NCBI GenBank assembly: GCA_037039685.1
Contig: JAWNGF010000008.1
Coordinates: forward strand, 930,001-994,000
Length of the DNA stretch: 64,000 bases
Direction: 5' to 3'
Origin: Ceratobasidium sp. AG-K
Taxonomy: Eukaryota > Basidiomycota > Agaricomycetes > Cantharellales > Ceratobasidiaceae
This document shows, one piece after another, positions 45,801-59,844 of this stretch; positions within the stretch are counted from its first letter, which is position 1; every line of letters begins with the position of its first letter. The notes beneath the pieces were generated by a model, which saw nothing but the letters and a program-made list of their open reading frames with translations, searched no databases and was not told the origin of the DNA. The translations under genes were made by a program, and so were the position numbers.

Positions 45801-47119
45801 TCCTTTGCGCGCGGCGGAGAGGTGGTGGGTGTCGCCCCGGGAGTGGGCAAGGTTTGACCGTCGGCGGTGGGAGTGACGGATCCCACGCCAGGCAGACCCG
45901 CGTTCTTCTGTGGTGGCGTCGATGGCTCGGGTGTGCCAGGCGGAAGCGGGGTGGCGATCGCCTGTTGCATCGAGGGCGACGCGAGAATCTCAGACACGGG
46001 CGGAATGAGGCCGGTTTCAGGAAGCGGCGTGTGCTTGTTCGAGGGTGTGCGCTCGCTCGATCCAGGCAAGATGGGAAGGTCCTTCTCGGGCGCTTGAGCA
46101 GTGTCGTCCTCGTCCTCTTCGGCGATTCCCTCGCTCGCATCGCTGACGCTCCCACGCACGTCCAGGGTGCTCATCGAGGGCAGCGGGGGGATTTCCGGAA
46201 CCGGCTTGCCGTTGCGCACGTCGCGTCCACCGTTCTGGGACCCACTGCGGCCCAGCCCGCTCTCGCTCCGGACGCGCTTGACGAGGCGCTCTGCCCGCAC
46301 GCTCTCGAGATCGTCGGTGCGGACGCGGACAAAGCGGCGCCAGGCACGCGCGTTGCGGAAGATGGGGTGGTTGCCAACGAGGGTCAAGTACGCAGCGAGG
46401 GCCGGCATCGTCTGCTGAGTCAGGCCGTCGTCACCAGGCGCTGTTCCCGTTGGCTGCGACACGCTGGGCAGCGGCGGTGCTTCATCGGCTGGGCTCATGG
46501 GCGCGATCACCGGTGTGCTCGCGTTGGTGGGACTCATCGAGCCAATCGCCTTGGCCTTGGATGCCTTGGGGCTGGGGTTCGCGAGTCGGCTGAGCGTGTT
46601 GAGAAAGCTGCTCCGGCGCTTGGCGCTGTTGTCGCCGTCGGTGCCCGATGCCGGGAAGCCGGGCAGCGGCGGAAGCGCCGTGTTGGGGTGGTTGGACCGC
46701 AGCTTGGAGTGCAGATCCGTGATTTCCTGGGCGAGGCGCGTGAGGGTGAGGTTCTGTGTCGGGGCTGCACACAAGTTAGTGTGGGCAAACAACTAATGGT
46801 CCGACCCACTCTGGATGTATATCGTGTATTTCTTCTTGCTGTTGTTCGATGGGGCGTCGGCGACACTGATGCTCCACGGCCCGTCGTCGTGTCCGGATGG
46901 CGTCTCAGCCTCGCCGTTGGCAACGACGTTGGTGGCGTCGACAACCATCTCTTCCAGGACCTCTTCGTGGGGGGCTGTGCTCATGTCGGGGTCGAAAAAC
47001 GCAGTGTCGGTGATGCTGTGGTTGCTGCGTCGGGCAGAGTCGGCGGTACCAGCGACAGTCCCGTATTTTTTAATCTTCTTGTCGTGGTGTGAGGATGAGC
47101 GCTGGAGCAGACTGGGCAT
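42809..47119 (-). CDS. AGC-family kinase with N-terminal PX-like domain
   Basis: About 1,300 residues. The N-terminus ([15 protein letters not shown]) precedes a PX-like region: [48 protein letters not shown] and [20 protein letters not shown] long Ser/Pro-rich linker leads to the kinase: [65 protein letters not shown], an insertion, [17 protein letters not shown] (activation loop), and YEVDWWSFG. The AGC tail [20 protein letters not shown] follows, with acidic and Pro/Lys repeats to the stop at 42809. PX domains bind phosphoinositides, so endosomal or plasma-membrane recruitment is likely. It is a typical AGC kinase with intact catalytic residues; the nearest named relative is uncertain. Confidence 0.88.
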
Positions 47120-47456
47120 GTCTGAGCGCAATTAGCAATCGGAGAAGAGACAAGGGCAAGTCGACGCTTTGGGCCACGTTGGGTCCTCGAGGCGATTAGA
47201 TCACTTACCCCGTCCTACGACTCACTCCCGTGGTGGTGGTCGGCAACAACCTCACGCGAACCCCGTGTAATTATAATAATCCCGGCCCCGTGACAAATGA
47301 TGTCCCCCAGGGCTCAGCGATGCTTTATTCGCACAATAGTGTTCCTTTAATATCTCCCATCTCTTCCCTTTTCCTTCAGATACGCTCTGCGATACGAGAC
47401 TGTCCCTCGAATACCCTGCCTGGCTGTGCTTGTGGCGCTTGATAACCTCAACAACC
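47120..47456. promoter_or_regulatory. Divergent promoter region
   Basis: About 340 bp between the kinase start (-) and the acidic-protein start (+). It must contain both promoters. No clear TATA box or known element recognised. Confidence 0.4.
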
Positions 47457-47952
47457 ATGTCGGCCGCCAAACCGAGTTCCAAAGCAGGCGAGAGCCCTGT
47501 CAAGCCTGTCGAGGAAGACGTCGATAGCGACGACTATGAAAGTGGGGAAGACTCCGAGGTAAGCTCACTCATTACGCCGTCAATGTTTGCTCATTCATTC
47601 ACAGGGAGAGGTCGACGAGGAAGAGGGCGATGACGAAGATGATGACGAGGTGAGTCGCTTGTATGTACAGGGTCGCAGCTCAACGTGTTTTACAGTACGG
47701 GACTGCCTACTTGATCGCAGACGTACGTCCCCCCTATTCGGTTAATCTTGCGCTCAATGATCATTAGAACCCCGACGCAGAAGATGATGATGACGACGGG
47801 GTTGGGTCCCCGAAGGCGCCGAGCCCGAACAGGACAGCGAAGACGACGACGAGCCTGCGCCCGGCCCGACAGAAGACAAAAAGAAACGCCCCCGCGAGAG
47901 CGACGCATCGCAAAACGAGGGCAAAAAGGCTCGGACAGAACCAGACTCGTAG
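47457..47952 (+). CDS. Small acidic protein with basic tail, function unknown
   Basis: Roughly 120 residues over four short exons: MSAAKPSSKAGESPVKPVEE, DSDDYESGEDSE, GEVDEEEGDDEDDDE, YGTAYLIAD, NPDAEDDDDDG. The C-terminus in the continuing frame reads QDSEDDDEPAPGPTEDKKK and RPRESDASQNEGKKA, ending TEPDS. The change of frame between these parts lies at a run of four C (47808-47811) and would be healed by one more C. The long Asp/Glu tracts followed by a KKKRPR-type nuclear signal suit a histone- or chromatin-binding protein, but I know no homologue. Confidence 0.6.
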
Positions 47953-48155
47953 GACTTTGTTTGTCCATTGTCATGTCGCTACTTTATCCGCAATCATATT
48001 ATTCGTGTCTTTGTTACACAATTTGTTTCATCTTTCAACACTGGAAGATCATTCACACGAAATCACGTGTACTACGCCGATCACTCGCCATCTCTAGGCG
48101 CCGGCCACCGCAGTGGGAGCTCTTGTCCAATTATCCACCACCCAGAGATAGCAAG

Positions 48156-49243
48156 ATGGTACAATGGAACTCGACCCGCACAAAGGTACATTCCTTAGCC
48201 CGAATCGTACTCCATAATTAATCGCATTAAACAGGTCCAGCTGCGGTACGCCACCGCATTACCCCACACCCTACTCTCATTTACGCATTTGACAGTCTAG
48301 CAGTTCAACGCCTTCGGATGGTCCAACAAAAGCAAGAAGCACTCGCTAAAACAGCCCGACGGGATATTGCTACGCTCGTGGAAAAGGGAAAATTAGAGAC
48401 GGCGCGGATAAAGGTGGAGAATATCGTATGTTTGTAATTGTTTCATATATTTTCCACTCATTTTCCGTTGTATTTCTGTGTGGATTTGGTTAGATTAATG
48501 AAGACATACGCAACGAGTTGTTGGAGCTGTTGGAGCTCTATTGCGAACTCCTCATCGCACGTTTTGGTCTGTTGGATATGAAGTACGTCCCTCCCTGATC
48601 CACGCAACTCCTCACCGAGCATGCCGTAGCACGCGCGAACCAGACCCCGGAGTCAAAGAAGGCGTATGCAGCATCATCCACGCCGCACCACGGACAGAAA
48701 TCAAAGGTACACCCACACCTTTCTACCACCTCATAATTCTCAATATACCCAGAACTACATGTGCTCCGGGAAATGCTCATGTCCAAATACGGCCGCGAAT
48801 TCGCAATCGGGGTGATGGAGAACAAGGATGGATGCGTGAGCGAACGTGTGAGTCCAATGCGTTTCGAAATCGCATGAGGTTTACGTGAGCAGGTAATACG
48901 AAAACTCGAAATCGCGGCACCCTCGACGGTCCTTGTCGACGCGTACCTGGGCGAGATCGCCAAAGGTTACGGAATCAACTGGAGCCCGCCCGTGCCGCCT
49001 CCCAACAACCCTGCGGAAGCGGCAAAGGAGGAGGAAGCCAAGGGGCTAGAACTCGATACGAATGAGCCAGAAGCCAAGGCCCTCTTGTCGCCTGCTAAAT
49101 TCAAGGATGAAGTAACCAAGTTGCCTGATCTCCCTGCGGCGGCGACGGAACCGCCGCCTTCGTATCCTGCGGGCGGAAGCGGTGGGAATAAGAGCTATGA
49201 AGATGACTTGTTCAAGCGGTTGCAAGAGCTAAAGAGGAGGTGA
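48156..49243 (+). CDS. IST1: ESCRT-III-associated protein IST1
   Basis: IST1 regulates the ESCRT-III/Vps4 membrane-scission machinery on endosomes and at abscission. Exons give MVQWNSTRTK, VQLRLAVQRLRMVQQKQEAL, KTARRDIATLVEKGKLETA, RIKVENIINEDIRNELLELL, YCELLIARFGLLD, REPDPGVKEGVCSIIHAAPR and LREMLMSKYGREFAIGVMEN, the conserved helical domain. A linker rich in Pro, Ala and Glu leads to the extreme C-terminus YEDDLFKRLQELKRR, which fits the MIM1 consensus (D/E)xxLxxRLxxLK for the Vps4 MIT domain. Introns are short. CACGTG at 48064-48069 is about 90 bp upstream. Identity firm. Confidence 0.93.
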
Positions 49244-49723
49244 GGGCTCGAATGGGCGTAATTGGTTAGCATGCAGGGAAATTGTAATTTACTTGTAATT
49301 TGAACATGGAGTGCAATTGTTATCAGGGATGGCGCGACTGATTGGACCGTGCACTTCAAGTCGCGTGTGGAACTGGATGCCTCGTTGTAAGCGTGATTTC
49401 CCAGGCTACTATACAAGCCGCATGTGGGTCCCCTTATATTCTCACACCCGTGCCTCGGAATAAGCCGACGAAATCCGTATGCATATAATCGCGTCCGTAT
49501 ATGCGCGCAATGGCCGGTTAGGAGCGCGTGATAACGACCGCGGCCGAACGCTCGTCGCTTTAGTAGCAGTTACTGTTACACGCATCGCATTCTCGAAGCC
49601 GCAGAGTCAAGGCGATCGATGGGGCAGGCGTGGGAAACTGCGGTTGGGAGGTTGAGGCGATCAGACGCGCCGCGCATAAAGCCGAGAGGGTGCGACTGGT
49701 TTGATCTGTCTCCCTCTTGCACC
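49244..49723. promoter_or_regulatory. Enolase promoter region
   Basis: 480 bp with no gene. GC-rich palindromic bits near 49535-49550 (GACCGCGGCCG) and a pyrimidine-rich stretch just before the enolase ATG. No certain element. Confidence 0.4.
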
Positions 49724-51358
<1,635 letters not shown>

Positions 51359-52166
51359 ATGCTCCTCGAATTGGGGTAAAATGAAGTTCTCGTATTACGT
51401 TGCTGTAGCTTTTAATCGTCAACCAATGCAAATAAAATTCTTAACTACATAGAACTGGTGTGGCTGCATGAGATTTTCGGAATGCTATTGGTTGAGATTC
51501 GTAACTTGGTTGTTGGGAGCGTGAGAAAGGTATCCGTAAGGCCGCGCATACATTCATACAATCGTCGTATGCTATGCGTTTGTTGTCATATGACAGCTTT
51601 ACAACTGGAATAGAACCAATCGGAGCTGGAAGAGAGAGATTGGGGATAATAACCACATGGAATCCACTGCCCAGTAATGACACAATGAATTACCCTCCCA
51701 ACTACAATACTATAATCGTAAGGTTGCTCAGACCGTAATTTTGGGATGTCGTATACAAACGTGTATTCGAGGACATCGAAGAAAACATCTCAGCTCCTTG
51801 AATATTGTATTTATGCACATGCTCTGGTCGTCTGATAGTGCAACCGCAACATCAGGAAAAGTGGCTCAGCAAGATGTGGGCTTATCTACAAATGCCGGAT
51901 AAGCTGAGTAATATTGATGGTAATATTACCTGCAGACACCAACTTCGCGGGGTTACCCAGACTTGATTATGATAGTCATTACATATGGGCTAAATTTGTT
52001 ACCCATTATCCTCATAGATGAGCCTTGCTCAGGTCAATGTTTAGGATCATATTCTTCAATCGGATGGTTATAGAGAGAATCTATATAATTGATAGAACAC
52101 TAAAGTTACAGAGTACATAACAAGAGAAATATGCGAAGAAAGTCGGAGAACAAGACGAGAGCCACA
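51359..52166. other. AT-rich spacer between convergent genes
   Basis: About 800 bp between enolase and histone H4 stops. AT-rich; no gene or repeat recognised. Confidence 0.4.
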
Positions 52167-52580
<414 letters not shown>

Positions 52581-52855
52581 GTTTAAAGAGTATGTGTGTG
52601 AGGTTGAGAAGTGTAGGGCTCGAAGAAGCCTGAAGTAGTAGTGCGAGATGAGTGATGAAGTACCTGGGAGGATGATCCCTTTTTAATTCTAACTGGCAAG
52701 TGAAGCACCAAGCACGACCAAGCAGCAAGCTCACGTGTGAATAACAATGTCACGTGCTCAATTGTAGCTCAGCAACACGTGACTCATTTACGCCCTCAAG
52801 GAAACCCTCATTCTCCTTTGGTCTAATCCTAATATCGGGATCTATACAATTCACA
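52581..52855. promoter_or_regulatory. Histone H4/RIB7 divergent promoter with three CACGTG boxes
   Basis: Three CACGTG hexamers at 52732-52737, 52751-52756 and 52776-52781, spaced 19 and 25 bp start to start, lie between the divergent start codons. Each is extended to TCACGTG in one orientation. They would suit a bHLH factor of the Cbf1/USF type; which gene they serve is unknown. Confidence 0.6.
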
Positions 52856-53854
52856 ATGAGTTCTGCCGAGCCGCCTCAATTTCTAAAATCAATCATGGCT
52901 GTGCGCGACTCGGCTCCTAGAACCAGCGAACAACAAAAAAGGGCGCGCGCCACTCTGACATATGCGCAAAGCCTAGACGCGAAAATAGCTGGAGCTGGGG
53001 GGTTACCTCTGACAATCAGTTGCGATGAAAGTATGGTCATGACGCACTGGTTGGTGAGGTGTCGCTTCGAGTCGTGAAATATGTGAATCTTACTTTAAAA
53101 CGTCATTTGCAGGTTACGTACTATGCACCAAGGCATCCTGGTCGGAATACAGACTGTCATTAATGATGATCCCCAGTTAAATGGTACGCTTCATGCATAT
53201 ACTCGTCTAGTTGTATTAACTGTGCGCCTTGCAGTCCGACGCCTCCCACCGCGTGATACCCCGTACCCTTCTCCTCGACCGGTGATCCTAGATAGTTATC
53301 TCCGCACACCTCCGGATTGCAAACTTCTGAAGAATTACGCAGCAGGGGCTGGGCTGGCACCATACATTATATACGGAATGCCATTGTTGGATTTCGGCGA
53401 GTCTAAAGAAATCAAAAGACGCAAAGCAGTTTTGGAGGAAGCCGGAGCTGTTCTCATTACCGGTTTCGAACAGGATGGTGTGATCTAATTTCTACCAGCT
53501 ACGACTCGCCACTCATTTTTACAGGCCAGATTGATCTCGCGGGAGCACTGCGCCTGTTGAAACACAGAGGAATCAACTCTGTGATGATCGAAGGGGGCCA
53601 ACGAGTGATTTCTTCCATGCTGACTGGTCATCACACTGATGGGAGTCCACTTGTGGACATGCTTATTATCACCGTTGCGCCAACGCTCATAGGTTCTGAT
53701 GGAGTAGGAGTGTTGCAACAGGGTAGAAAGGTATGGGTAATATATGTCACCTGCTAGTACAAATTCTGACGCAGTGTAGCTTCCTCCGCTAAAACATATT
53801 CAATCAGACCAGTTTGGCACGGATACCGTGATCGCCTGCAGACTAGCTGGCTGA
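52856..53854 (+). CDS. RIB7: 2,5-diamino-6-ribosylamino-pyrimidinone 5'-phosphate reductase
   Basis: NADPH-dependent reductase of riboflavin synthesis, the fungal second step after GTP cyclohydrolase II. Exon pieces: LTYAQSLDAKIAGAGGLPLT (substrate loop), MTHWLRTMHQGILVGIQTVI and NDDPQLN, then PRPVILDSYLRTPPDCKL, GAVLITGFEQDG, INSVMIEGGQRVISSMLTG, VDMLIITVAPTLIGSDGVG and a tail ending TDTVIACRLAG. This matches Rib7/RibD-C folds along its whole length. Introns of about 50-60 bp split it into five or six exons. The start at 52856 follows the shared CACGTG promoter. Identity firm. Confidence 0.93.
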
Positions 53855-54160
53855 GCCTGGTGTAGGGTATCAATTGTAATCATGTTAACGCGTACAACCG
53901 AAATAATATACTCCGCTTTCTTGAATGATCCCTTCAGAGCTCTGGATTCAATTTATTGCCGTCGCGTGTGAGCATCGTAGGATGGTACCCGACCGCATAC
54001 AAGGACCGTAAGATTGACACGTGATTCGGTTAGGCACAGGACACTGCCACACTTGGAGGGAGCCGCCTCACCAGGATCCCACCGTAGCCTCTTTGACTTT
54101 TAGGTTTGTTTAAAACTTGTCCAAACCGAACTCTTGTTTGTTTTATATTCTGCATTAGTC
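53855..54160. promoter_or_regulatory. Intergenic region with CACGTG
   Basis: About 305 bp, no gene. CACGTG at 54018-54023 lies 138 bp before the thioredoxin start. Confidence 0.4.
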
Positions 54161-54974
54161 ATGTCCATAACGCACATTACATCGTTGACGCAGCTCTCGG
54201 ACATCCTCAAGAAAGCAGGGGACAAGTTGACGGTAAGTGTCCTTGAATATCTGCTTTTGCTCGCAAACTCATCGCGATGAACAGGTAATTGACTTTCATG
54301 CAACATGGTTTGTGATATATCTGGTCCAATGCGGTGTGTTGCGAGTAATACTCGTTTTATAGGTGTGGTCCGTGTCATGCAATCGCTCCAAAGTATGAGT
54401 CGTTTGCAAAAGAATACACAAATGTAGTGTTTACAAAGTGCGATGTCGATGCTGCCGCACCAGTGGCAAGGGTAAGCGTTTATGTATAGGGTTGCATGGT
54501 GCTGTATACTGAATGTGCGTTCCAGGAGTACTCCGTCTCGTAAGTGGGCGTGTTACATGTTGTTTGAAGCGACATTGATTAGGTCTTGGAGTGCTATGCC
54601 TACGTTTATATTCCTCAAGAATGGGAAGAAGGCGAGTTTCTAACCTATTCTGTCTCCGCTGTCTCTAAAGCATTGGGTTTTGGCAGGTGGATCAAGTACG
54701 TGGCGCCGACCCGAGGTGAGACGATAATTGGCAATGATGCTCTCGGTTCGTTTCCTGACCACTTTTTGGTAGGGCTCTGGAGGCGACCATTCGATCGCAT
54801 GCGACCGGCGGCGCGTTTGCGGGGACTGGTCAGACGCTGGGATCCTCTACCGCCCCCGCTAATACAACCGCCGCCAACGCTGGTGGAGGGCTGTTTGGCC
54901 TCGATCCTCAGATGCAGTTATTCCTTGCATTAATCGGAGGATACCTCATCTTGACATTCTTTTTCTCCAAGTAA
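54161..54974 (+). CDS. Thioredoxin-domain protein with C-terminal membrane anchor
   Basis: The ATG at 54161 opens MSITHITSLTQLSDILKKAG, then [20 protein letters not shown] with the CGPC active site split by an intron, SFAKEYTNVVFTKCDVDAAA, and AMPTFIFLKNGKK with the cis-Pro. This is a complete thioredoxin fold, so a thiol-disulfide oxidoreductase. After VDQVRGAD a Gly/Thr/Ala-rich linker ends in MQLFLALIGGYLILTFFFSK, a single C-terminal membrane helix with no room beyond it, that is, a tail anchor. No signal peptide, so the thioredoxin domain should face the cytosol on ER or outer mitochondrial membrane. Ordinary thioredoxin lacks this anchor. Confidence 0.85.
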
Positions 54975-55119
54975 TTGCGTGTAATTGTTGGTGAGGCAGA
55001 ATGCAACTAGTCTTATTGTTGCTCATGAACTAACAGTGAGAAAAACAGCGTGATTAAATAAGATACAAGGCTTGCTAGAACATGTCTGTTATGCGTGACT
55101 ACTTTTGTGTATCATGACT

Positions 55120-58100
55120 TCATGCTTCTTCTACCGTCGAGTCAACCGCAGCCGTCGGATACCTGCACCACTTGTCGGAAATAAAGGTGACGGTCCAGGT
55201 TCCTAGGTAGAGCTCGTTAGTGCAGAACCTGACGACCATGTCGCGCTGAAACATACCTTCTTGTGCGGAAAATATCGAGTGCTCATTTCGGAACACGTTA
55301 GACACGGTGTGCGTCTCCAACACCTTGGGTGGCGTCTTGGATCTCTTCTTTGGATCGACAAGTTCCGTACGCTGGTACGTGAAAGTGAACGGGGGCTCGC
55401 CAGTCAACCTGAACACGATTTCTGCTTGGTCGCCTATACCCGAGTAGTTTGTTAGCATACGTTAAAATAGCATCCTAAGTGCTCTCACCTTCACGAATAT
55501 CCTCGATAATCCGGTTCCCATCGCTGACACGCGCAGTCGGAAGCTGATGGATCTGCATCTCGACATCCCGTACTGCAGTCTTGCAATAGTTTTGTTGGTG
55601 CGCGATGCTCTCAACTCTGAAAATGCCTGGTTGGGCGGCCACGCGGCTAAAGCGAGACGAAGTCGACTTGGCAACGGTGTGTTTACCGTTGAAAGTATAC
55701 CTGGCCGGGGTTGGTGAGTATAAAAAGACTTGTAGATATGGTTGGAGCACTCACCCAACTTGCCATGGTGCAGTTCCCTCGAGCTGGAAGTTCAACACAT
55801 CCCCAACACAGTAATCCACCCTGCGCTCGAGCGGAATAATCGCTGCCGTCTCAGCCACATCAATCCAGAGCGAGCGTTCACTTGCACTTCCGAGCTCAGC
55901 GCACTTGGATGCGTCCCGTACCTTCTCAATGGCGACAACGTGCGGACCGATCGTACGGAACATGTAATCAGGAACGTTGACCGCCCACTCGTGGTCATAC
56001 GTGATAATCGTCGTATGGTGCGTTTCTCCCTCGGCCAGGTTTCGGACCGCGACTGAGAGTGTGAATGGCGGAGTCCCACTCAACAAGAGTATCGCGCCGG
56101 GGTCGTGGGATAAGTTTAGATCAGTGTTTAAGCAGCGCGAGATGCGAGCAGACGACTTGAAGCGCGCAGATGGGCGGGTGAGAACCTTTTGTTCAAGGCG
56201 GAGGCCGCGAGTTCGGCGAGTGTCGAGTTGGATGCCGTTGCTGTACGTCGCATCTGCGAGGTGTTGGAGCGCGTAGGTGTGAGTGCCTGGTTCAGTTGTG
56301 CGCATACTGAGACGAGTAAGGTTCTTGAGCGAGGTGAAAAGGCTTTCCTCAGTATGCGCCTTGGGATCGGTGTGCGAGTAAGTGACCTGGAAAGGCGGGC
56401 GACCTGCGGTGTCCGTTAGTGTGCTGTACCACACCAGGCTTGAAGGCACCCATAGCTCACCAATAAGATCCACTTCGGCATAGTCCTCCTCCCCTGCTGG
56501 GCGTTAGAATATAGTAGTATCGACACCATGCATACTCACCTGCACAGACGGGCGGACGCACGATGAGTTCGCGGTCTTTCTCAAACGCGCCTGCCGAATG
56601 AGCAAACCCAACAGCTGGTAGAGGAATCCAGTCAACGTTATAGAAAGCACTCTCAGGAACGACCGTTCCGGGGCAATGGCTGTCGGATACCTACAAAGCA
56701 GGTTCAAATGACTGAACTATGTGCAGAGTACGATACTTACAGAAACGATCTCGTATGTTCCGGGTGTTTTGGCCAGAAGCTGGTCGTTAGCCGAACCTAG
56801 GTGCTTCGTGTAGATCTTTTGGCTGCCTGGTACGCGGTATTCGATCCGCCAAGGCTATTGTAAGGTATCAGTTTTAATTCGGAGCGGCACATTGAGAAAC
56901 CAACACTATCGCCGGTGAGTCGGAGGGGAAGCTCTGCTCCCGAGTCGTGCGGAACGACGACACGGTGAGTGCCGCCCTGGCTGTAGAAGCGTGCAGTAGG
57001 CTGCAAAAGACGTCGTTAGTCGTCCACATGGGGAGGTAATGGAGGCGGACCTTGACGCGTCTGACATCTACACTCATCTGGGTCAAGCTCAATGTGCGCT
57101 TGCAACCATTGCCATCCTCAACGGACACTGCCACTAACCGTTAGTACCAACTATGTTTAAAGTTGAGTGTCTACTCACCAAGGTCCAAGCCAACTTTTCC
57201 GCCCCTGGCGTGTATCTCTTTCGGAATTGGAACGGTAACAACCTCGCGCTCCTTCTTGAGCCCATCAAACTTGATAACCTCGTTCCCGATTTGCATGTCC
57301 ACCTTCCAAGGTCCAACGCCCGACAGCTCGAGCGCAACTTCAATCTCACGACTCTCTCCGCACGTATCCACATTCGCGTGCGCAAACTTGGCCGTTGCAA
57401 GCGGGTGCACAACCTGCGTCACAGTCCGTCCTGGGCCAGTGAGAGGTACATGCGAGTAATGCTTGTCTGAAATAGACTCAAAGCTGTAGGTATACGTCCC
57501 GCTCTTGTTCGGTTGAAGTTTGAGCTCTCCACGTGCACCAAGGTACCGTTGTTCAGATTTCGTTGTGCCTTTGGCGCTGTCGGTGGTTGTGTAATGGATC
57601 CGGAAGGGGGGCGTGCCGTCCATAGTGAAGACGGTGTGGATACCGACATCACCCGAACATTCGTGAATGCGCTCGACTTGAACCTCGGCACGTGGCAATG
57701 GCACCTCGACGACCCGGCAGACTTCGGGAGATCGTACGATACCCTCACAGAGGTCTCCAGCAACCCGGACAAGTGTGTATGTTCCGGCTTCGGTCACGGG
57801 GACCTTGACCTTGTTAGAACCAGGAGTTGCAGGGAAGAACTTGGTCCAGGGAGAAGGAGAGGAAACCTTGTCGAGAGCGCTCACAACCTTTTCAGCAACT
57901 TTGCCGACCACTCCAGAACCCAGGGACTCGGTTTTGCCAGCCTCCTCCGGGACGAATGAAATATGGGCTCCCCATCCATCCTGTTCGTCGTATGACTCGG
58001 CCTTAACGATGAGCTTGGAATTGCCTTCCTTCCCCTTGAGAAGTTGAATATCCTTGCCCGGTTGGCAATTTTCGAATGCGGCGGATGGACGGGAGAGAAC

Positions 58101-59644
58101 GTCAAATATACGAGTGTGGGTGAGGTCCGCGTCACTGGTTTGTTGTGCGTGCTTGGTCGAGAGAGAATGTTGTGGGACGGCAGGGTCAACACTATTGCCA
58201 ATGGCGTCCGAAGGTTGGCGAGCGTGAAAGTATGTCGGCCAGGGCTATCAAACGAGAATGAGATGGGAATCGAGAGGTCCTGTGCCACTGGTGCACCTTC
58301 AATCTGCAGGAGACAAAGTTAGACACTAGAATCATCTGTGTGCGGCACTTGCCTCTTGCTTGCCCTCGATACCTCTAATCGTAAAGTCCCGTCCCGACTG
58401 TTTGGCGCCATATTTAGACTTGGGAGCGATACCAACTCCCCACTTGAGCTCTAAAGGCGCTACTCCGCGAGCACGAACGGACATGATTCTCCTTATCGCC
58501 GATACAACGCACCCCCTGTCTCTTGTCCTCAGCTAGCTCAAAGCCCACACTAGGACACTCGACTACCACAACCTCGGAAAAACGGATCCTGAAATCTGCC
58601 CCTGTCTTGTCCAGCACACGTTCCAGTCGGATAACACCGGGCTGGACAATACGGATGTACGCCAGCCGCTCAGACTTGGACAATGAGACTTCGTTCGAGT
58701 TGCGCTTCGCTGGTTTAGGTTCGTCTTCTTCGTCGAGTTGGTCCCATTCATCCGCCTCACTAAGTTTGATCCTCGGTCTTGCGGGAACAGGTGTTTGAGT
58801 ATGGGACATGAGTTTCGTCCGGGTGGAGGAGATGGACTGAAGGTCATTTCGCGTGAGATTGACATAGGTCCGCGGGCCCTTGTCTCCGAGGGGCGAGATG
58901 GAGAATTGGAGGACATAAGGTTGCGAATTGTTGAATACTATCGGGACGAACGCGCTATTGTGTGTATGGTGGGCCAAACAGTAGGAAAAGCCTTGCGGAT
59001 TGAGTTTTGCCGTACTGAATGGAAATGAATGAGCGGATGATATATTCTAGGAGAGCGATACGTACTTGATGGGAGATAGCCTGACGGTATGCTGACCGAT
59101 CAAATGTGCAGACGAGTCGACCACTTGTTCTAAAGTGACTTTGCGTTCGGTAATGGATATTTGCGTGTCCTTGAGCCAAGGGATATATGAAAGAGGCTGA
59201 GGTATAACCCCGGCAGGAACCTAGCACACCTTAGAGAGAGGCCACGTAGAGATTCAGAATGCTCACCTGCCAATTGCCCATTGCCACCCAGTTGATGCTC
59301 AACACCATAAGCAACTGTGCCAACGCAACCCGGAAAGAAAAGTTTAGTCTTGGGATGCGAAGTAGCGGTAGTCCGAGGAAAAATAGTGCGTCAAGTGTAG
59401 CCCATTTAGCCAAAAGCCATGTCCTCGATCCCGGCGTGGCTATGACATATGACTGAAGAACATCCCATACTTTTCGTGCCTGCTGCAGAGTTAGCAACAA
59501 CAAACTAACAAGTCATCACGCGCATACCTGACAGGCAACAGCAAGGCCGACAACAAGTAAGCGCTGAGTGGGCCCATCCAGAAAATTCTCAGAAACCAGC
59601 GGCCCTCGAGGCCGGGGCTTGTTTGGCTCCGCCATGGTAGCCAT
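55120..59644 (-). CDS. POM152: Nuclear pore membrane protein POM152
   Basis: Pore-membrane glycoprotein forming the luminal ring of the nuclear pore. The cytosolic start MATMAEPNKPRPRGPLVSEN is followed by membrane helices (DALFFLGLPLLRI and VALAQLLMVLSINWVAM) and the luminal part KLSEADEWDQLDEEDEP, LERVLDKTGADFRIRF and many Ig-like repeats with Pro-aromatic cores (GTPPFRIHYTTTD, GRPPFQVTYSHTD, GEPPFTFTYQRTE) and SISDKHYSHV-type ends. About ten exons. The frame slips by one base near 58213-58218 and again near 58481-58487, where POM152-like reading resumes in another frame; probably read errors. Identity firm. Confidence 0.92.
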
Positions 59645-59844
59645 GTCGAGCAAGGAGGTAACCTGTTACTCCCCAATGTCGAGTGAGAAAGTCACGTGGC
59701 TGCGCGTCACGCTAGTGCTGACCAGGCGTTGCGCTACACACCGAGAAATAGGTAACGCACTATCGATCGGGGTCCTATAAAACCGAAATGAGCAGCACGG
59801 CTCTTCGCCGACTTGTTCAGCACTCCACCCATCTGCGCAGAACA
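59645..59844. promoter_or_regulatory. POM152/IPP1 divergent promoter
   Basis: 200 bp between start codons with CACGTG at 59693-59698 (49 bp from POM152, 147 from IPP1) and a TATA box TATAAAA at 59776-59782, about 65 bp before the IPP1 ATG. Confidence 0.6.

Noticed and set aside
52716..52790. CACGTG cluster as a direct repeat element
   Set aside because: Only the hexamers and flanking T recur; the DNA between them does not, so it is a site cluster, not a repeat.
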